Part shown: positions 4,356-9,076 of the stretch, piece by piece
How positions within the stretch are numbered: position 1 is the stretch's first letter
Layout: each line of letters begins with the position of its first letter
Assembly: GCA_026770585.1 (NCBI GenBank)
Contig: MU646438.1
Span: 48,185-58,300, forward strand
Direction of reading: 5' to 3'
Source of the DNA: Baffinella frigidus
Taxonomy: Eukaryota; Cryptophyceae; Cryptomonadales; Baffinellaceae
Length of the DNA: 10,116 nt
The notes under the pieces: model-generated
The model's input: only the letters and a program-made list of their open reading frames with translations
Told to the model about the DNA's origin: nothing
The model's database searches: none
Program-made: the position numbers and the translations under genes

Positions 4356-7300
4356 CTGCGAAAAAGAAGAAAGTTGACTGATCCCACCCTGCGAACAAGA
4401 AATCGGTTGACTAATCCCAGGGTTGACTGAAACAGCCTGAAACCTGCAGGTAATCAACAGTTTACGGCAGCCATTCGAGCCATCTCGGGGAGAGCATTTG
4501 ACCATTCAGGAGGGGCATGTGAGCCATTCATTGAGGGGGAGGGGGGGCATGTGAGCCCATTGGTTGGAGTTTTTGGAGCCATTCTTCTGGGGGGCGGCGC
4601 TTTGAGGCATTACCAGAGGCGGACGGAGCGGTCACGTGACCCAGAAAAGGCATTCCCAAGCCCGTCCACCACCAGACTCGTCACTCCGGCCTCGTGACCT
4701 GCCGTTGCAAACCGTTACACTCTCGTCAACTTTCATCCTCACAACGTCTAAAGTGCTCGCCCAACTGTGTGTCTTACGTTGCTGAAAGCCGGGAGCGGTC
4801 GAGTAATGATTGCCCAGGCTCTAACCCACGAGGGTCAAGCGCCTGGGCAACAAGGGTGTGAACCGTCCGGTGCCTAGGCAACGGTGAGACCTACATGCCG
4901 TACCCGGAGACCTACCTGCCGTTGCAAAGCGTTGCACGGGTCAACTTTGGGCACATCGTCTGGAGTGTTCGCCCAGCTGACTTGGCTTCTTCCCAGGCCC
5001 GCTCCAGTAAAACTTCTGCATACCCATCGTATGATTGAGAATTACATCCATTGGCTCCAATTCCCACAACTTAAGAGGCGTCTGGCAAATTTTTGGCACC
5101 CAAAACCGCGTCGTTTTGGGCACGAAAAAACGAAAACACAAAAGTGGACGATGGCAGACCTGCCAAGTGGCCGAGGATGCGCCAGCGGCCCGGCATCCGC
5201 ACGTGCAGCGCATACATTCGACACGCCACTTTCACCTGAATCAGGTTTGGGGTTCAGGGCATGGTGTTTAGGGTTTAAGGTTTAGGGTTTAGCGTTTAGG
5301 GTTTGGGGTTTAGGGTTTGACTTTAGGGTTTAGGGTTTGGGGTGTAGGATTCTGGGGTTTGGGTTTAGTGTTTAGCGTTAAGGGTGCACGCGACTTTTAC
5401 TTGCACGCAACGACACGTGTCATCTCAAATCGACCCAGTTACCCAACAACTCCCGTTCCGGGGAGGCCCCTACAAATTTCTGCTACCGAAACATTTTACG
5501 TTTGCACCACAACCCCGCGTTGACAATCACCCGGCTGCGAATCAGCTCCTGGGTCTGCCCTGCTGGCTCGCGCCCCAGTTGCTGTACCAAGCCTCTGCCC
5601 GTCTTTTGTATCACACCGATTCACGCTTGTACTAGAACCCCGGTTTTGGACTTGAATGTATGGGGATTAGGTGCAGGGTGCGACCTGGAGGCTCGGGATC
5701 CAATCTGGCTTTTCCACTTCCTCTCTGTCGGAGGTCCTTCTCTGACTTGCTTTCGGAGGCCCTTGCTTCCCTTTCTTGATCATTGGTTTGATCCCCCCCG
5801 AGTCCTGGGTTAGGGTTTCGGGGTTAGGGTTTGTGGGCGTGGGGTTTGGGGTTTGGGGTTTAGGGGTTAGGGGTTATGGGCGTAGGGTTTGAGGTTCAGG
5901 GGTTGGAGTTCAGGGGTTGGGTTCTTAGGGTCCAGAGTTTAGGGGTTCAGGTGTAGGGTTCAGGGTTTAGGGTTTCGGATTTCAGGTGTAGGGTTCAGGG
6001 TTTAGGGTTTAGGGTTTAGGGTTGAGAGTTCGGGGTCCAGGGTGTATGGTTTCGAGTTTAGGGTTCGGGGTTCAGGGTTTAGGATTTAGGATTTAGGATT
6101 TACCTTGCTGCTCCCGCTCCCCCACGAGCTCTGGTGTAGGGTGTAGGGTTTAGGGTTTAGGGGCTAGGATTCAGGGTTTACGGTGAATGGTTTACGGTGT
6201 AGGCTGTAGGGTTTAGGGTTTAGGGTTTAGGGTATAAAGTTTAGGGTTTGGGCATTTAGGGTTGCACCGTCCTGCTGATTCCCCCCCCGTCCTGGTTTCG
6301 GGTTTAGAGATTAGGGGTTTAGGGTTTAGGGTTCAGGGGTTGGGGTTTAGGATTTAGGGTTCAGGGTTCAGGTGTTAAGGGTTGATGGTGCAGGGTGCAG
6401 GTGTTTAGAGTTTGGGGTTTGGGGTTCAGGGGTTAGGGGTTAGGGTTTAGGGGTTAGGGTTTAGGGTGTACCGTCCTGCCGAACCCCTTTGAGTCCTGGG
6501 TTTCGGGTTGAGGGGTTGAGGGCGCAGGGTTGAGGGGTTTAGGGTTTGGGGTTTGGGGTTTAGGGTTCAGGCTTCAAGGTTTCGGGTTCAGGGTTCAGGT
6601 GCTGAAGGTGTAGGGTGTAGGGTTTGGGGTGTAGGGTGCACCGTCCTCCCGATGGGGCTCTTTTTCGCGGGTAGTTGAGTGATCGCGGGCGACGGTTGAC
6701 TCGACGCCGACGGTTGACCAATCGTCGACGCTTCACTCATCTCCTTCGTCTTGAACGCTGTCTTCCCCACCTGCCAAAGTTGACGAGTGCCAAAGTTGAC
6801 AGGTTAGCACCTGCCTCGTCAACTTTGCATAGCATCTTTTTGGCAACTTCCCCAGTCAGTACTTCAACCACACGCCCTGAACCCTGGACCCTGAACCCTG
6901 AACCCTGAACCCTGAACCTTGAACCCTGAGCCCTGAACCCCGAACCCTGAACCCTGAACCCTGAACCCTGAACCCTGAACCCTGAATACGGGTTCAGTGT
7001 TCAGGTTTGAGGGTTTAGTGTTGATGGTGCAGGGTGCAGGGTGCAGGTTTTGAAGTTTATCCTGTGCTAATCCACATTCAACCCCTACACCCTAAATCCT
7101 GAAGAGGACCGGCGCGCGGCCTTTTGCCATCAAGATTTAGGAATTAGGGTTTAGGGTTTAGGGTTTGGGGTTGAGGGGTTAGGGTCAGGGTTAAGAATTG
7201 GGGTGTAGGGTTTACCACACGCGGCGGCCGGGGCACGGCCAGAGGCGGCCCATCAACATCCTTCCTGCTTTCGGGTTTCAGTTTTAGGGTTTATGGTTTG

Positions 7301-9035
7301 GGGTTTGGGGTTTGGGGTTTGGGGTGTAGGGTTTAGGGTTTTGGGTTTAGGGTTTAGGGTGAAGGGTTCAAGATTTAGAGTGTTGGGTTTAGGGTTGAGG
7401 GTTTAGGGTGTAGGGGTTTGGGGTGTAGGGTTTAGGGTGTAGAGTTTAGGGTGTAGGGTTTAAGGTTCCGGGTTTCGAGTTTCAGGTTTAGGGTTTAGGG
7501 GCTAGGGTACAAGGCTTGTCAAAGAAACGATGAGAGGCCAAGGTTCAGAACGGGGGTCAGGGTTTGGGGTATAGGTTTCTGGGGGTAGGGGGTAGGGGTC
7601 GGACCCGGCACGCGCCACCGAAGACAACCTCCCGATAATTCGCACCTTGTTGAATAGCTGTTGCGGGTTGCGGGTTTGGGATTTGGGGGTTGGGGATTGG
7701 GGGTTGGGGGTTGGGGTTGGGGTTGGGGTGTGTGGGTTTGACTTTGGTTTTAGGTGTATAGTTTAGGGTCTGCAGTTCAGGGTGTAGGGTTGAGGGTCTG
7801 GGGTTCAGGGTTTGGGGTTGAGGGTTGAGGGTTGAGGGTTGGGAGTTTAGGGTTTAGGGTTCAGGGTCTAGGGGTGAGGGTTTAGGGACTAGAGTGCAAA
7901 TGCAAGGTAAGGTGACCGCGCACCCTGGGCACTCTTTTGCATTTGGGAGGTTGCGTTTGGGCATGATTTTTTTTAGTTCTGGCTGAAGGTTCAGGGTTCC
8001 GGGTTAGGGTTTAGGGTTTAGAGTAGGGCTCAGGGTTTAGGGTTCAGGGTAGGGTTTCGGGTTTCGACCGAGGTGACACGCGAGGGCGCAGAAGCAACTT
8101 TGTCTTTCCAAAGGAGCGCCCTGTCGTCTGGTTCTGTGATTTTCGTGAGCTGCTGCTTCTTCTCCTGCTCCACCGTTCGTGGTTTAGAGATTCCGTGTTA
8201 GGGTTTGGGGTATAGGGTCTAGGGTTTGGTGTTTGGGTTTACGGTTGATAAGTGTGGTTTCTCAATTTTAGGGTTTGGGGTTTGAGGTTTGGGGTTTTAG
8301 AGAGGAGGGTTTAGGGTTCATGGTTTGCGATTCAGGCGTTAGGGTGGGGGGTGGAGGGTTCAGGTTCCAGGGTGCAGGTGTTAGGATTTAGGGTTTGCGT
8401 ATTAGGGTTTAGGGCTTAGGGTTTAATGTTTAGTGTATAGAGTGTGGGGTGTAGGGGCTGGGGCGGTGACGTCAGCGGAGAGGGCTTCCCATCCCCCCGC
8501 GTCGATCCCGTCCGTCAGGAAGAACCTACATTTGGGGGTGCGCGTTTAGGGTGTGAGACTTAGGGTTTGGGGTTTGGGGATTGGGGTTTGGGGTTTTGGG
8601 GGTTGGGGTTTGGGGTTTGGGGCTTGGTTGGGGTTGGGGGTTGGGGGTTTGGGGTTTGGAGGTTGGGGTTCGGAGTTTGGGGTTTGGGGTTGGAGGTTTG
8701 GGGTTTGAGGTTTGGGGTTCAGGGTTCGGGGTTGAGGGTTCAGTGTTGAGAGCGCAAACACGGGGTACATGAACTACCCGTCACCAAGATCACCGTCGCA
8801 TCGCGTTTGTTGCAATCCTTTCTTTTTATTCTTCTGCAGTCAGATCGAGCCTACAAACGAGTCCTCCAAACGTCTGGAAAGAAAGCAGGAGGCGTGAGCC
8901 ACTTCACAGAGAAAGAATTGCTTTACATACATAGAGAGTCGCGTTGCAGAGATAGTCGCTTTATAGAGTCAGTCGCTTTACAGAGAGAGAGTCGCTTTAC
9001 AGAGAAAGGGTCGCTTTCTAGAGAGAGAGTCGCTT

Positions 9036-9076
<41 letters not shown>

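Larger units (their letters stand above)
4697..4979. repeat. Diverged direct repeat, ~70-bp arms
   Basis: The arms are 4697-4767 and 4914-4979. Both begin ACCTGCCGTTGCAAA, contain GTCAACTTT and end GCCCA(A/G)CTG. Internal indels total five bases. A smaller duplicate, GACCTACATGCCG/GACCTACCTGCCG, adjoins the second arm. Confidence 0.8.
6131..6641 (+). repeat. Telomere-like intron blocks between micro-exons
   Basis: Three arrays, 6131-6267, 6292-6471 and 6496-6641, separated only by the two 24-nt islands. Units vary among TTTAGGG, TTCAGGG, TTTGGGG, TGTAGGG and TTGAGGG. All have the G-rich strand on plus. Confidence 0.92.

Noticed and set aside
5384-5635. Plus-strand frame (GGPYKFLLPKHF region)
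   Set aside because: Composition is plausible, but the minus strand gives an exon in phase with both neighbours. Kept only as an alternative.
6675-6908. Plus-strand frame rich in Arg (RRRRLTNRRR)
   Set aside because: It is the antisense of the well-phased exon 6642-6770 and the 53-nt intron, and it runs into the CCCTGAA array.
6640-6990. Head-to-head telomere fusion point
   Set aside because: The facing arrays are separated by about 235 bp of coding-like sequence, and arrays continue on both sides, so a local inversion is simpler.
5246-8760. True chromosome-end telomere
   Set aside because: The units are highly degenerate, orientation switches occur, and phased exon-like islands lie throughout. 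A terminal telomere would be homogeneous and one-directional.
8546-8772. Open frames on both strands with GVWGLGF or PNPKPQT-like heptapeptide periodicity
   Set aside because: Seven-base repeats read in threes give a seven-residue period in every frame and rarely contain stops. The peptides track the DNA repeat, not a protein family.
8938-9034. CRISPR array
   Set aside because: Units are contiguous 17-19-bp repeats with no unique spacers and grade into a microsatellite.
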